Positions 63,977 to 64,000 of a stretch of DNA of 64,000 nucleotides are shown here, piece after piece. Within the stretch, counting starts at the first letter, position 1; each line of letters opens with the position of its first letter. The notes below the pieces were generated by a model, which was given only the letters and a program-made list of their open reading frames with translations, was not told the origin of the DNA and made no database searches. This stretch comes from Lysobacter_L cavernae (lineage in GTDB: Bacteria; Pseudomonadota; Gammaproteobacteria; Xanthomonadales; Xanthomonadaceae). A program made the position numbers and the translations under genes. The stretch lies in the NCBI RefSeq assembly GCF_042648505.1, contig NZ_JBHRXK010000006.1:103505-167504 (forward strand), read 5' to 3'.

Positions 63977-64000
63977 TGCCGCCGAGCGCCATGTTGGGGC
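63907..64000 (-). mobile_element. IS3-family insertion sequence, end fragment
   Basis: On the minus strand the last 59 bases encode PNMALGGITPAMKLAMAA and a stop (63942-63944), the C-terminal end of an IS3-family OrfB transposase with its DDE-type integrase core beyond the window. An imperfect end repeat CCACTTTT...AAAAGTGG (63915-63939) marks the terminus, near 63907. The rest of the element is outside the window. Confidence 0.8.

Overview
The window is a GC-rich (roughly 70%), densely coding bacterial chromosome segment. Many genes overlap by ATGA. The gene families, a Tat-exported TldD homologue beside a MoxR/DUF58 operon, I78 inhibitors, an Mla operon ending in mlaA, and REP-like dispersed repeats (CGTCATTCCCGCGAAGGCGG, GTAGGAGCGGCTTCAGCC, CCCTCTCCC types) suggest a gammaproteobacterium of the Xanthomonadaceae/Lysobacteraceae (Lysobacter or Luteimonas type). 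This placement is inference from family content; no rRNA is present to test it. I saw no tRNA, rRNA, CRISPR array or prophage.

Region by region. 1-10.7 kb: a long plus-strand operon-like series: the end of a TldE/PmbA homologue, a Tat-signal TldD homologue, a DUF4159 protein, then MoxR ATPase, DUF58, BatA-like and two large membrane proteins. 10.8-12.5 kb: a periplasmic I78 protease inhibitor, a secreted T1/barnase-like ribonuclease overlapping its barstar-like inhibitor, and a small Cys-rich zinc-ribbon protein. 12.8-16.3 kb: a secreted multidomain N-acetylmuramoyl-L-alanine amidase, a small lipoprotein and a TetA-type MFS exporter. 16.8-22.9 kb: gltB and gltD (NADPH glutamate synthase). 22.9-24.2 kb: a DUF559 nuclease-fold gene between two inverted repeat pairs, then folE. 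24.4-33.8 kb: a MexEF-OprN-like RND efflux operon with two SDR genes and a small membrane protein, transcribed divergently from a LysR regulator. 33.9-34.7 kb: a class A acid phosphatase lipoprotein. 34.9-43.6 kb: recC-recB-recD (double-strand break repair), read right to left with 4-base overlaps. 43.9-48.2 kb: mlaFEDCB-mlaA (retrograde phospholipid transport for outer-membrane asymmetry). 48.3-49.6 kb: a lower-GC trypsin-like protease followed by repeat-filled DNA. 49.6-57.5 kb: rmuC, a LysR/EamA divergent pair, a membrane-tethered MBL-fold hydrolase, an RlmI-like rRNA methyltransferase, a rhomboid protease, a GFA-family protein and a DUF2238 membrane protein. 57.6-64 kb: an M28 peptidase lipoprotein, a two-gene ABC exporter with a possible decayed third gene, a GYF-AIM24 fusion, a patatin-like lipoprotein, and a cold-shock-domain gene cut short by an IS3-family element that runs off the window.

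Taken together the window mixes core housekeeping (GOGAT, folate, RecBCD, Mla) with a notably rich set of exported hydrolases and their inhibitors (RNase, amidase, trypsin-like, M28, phosphatase, patatin; barstar, I78), which fits a secretion-rich soil or predatory lifestyle (inference). Most points worth a second look are at junctions: a 14-C tract before mlaA, a hexanucleotide array before rmuC, hairpins between the cistrons of gltBD, mlaED and the efflux operon, paired REP-like repeats around the DUF559 gene, and the IS-interrupted cold-shock gene.
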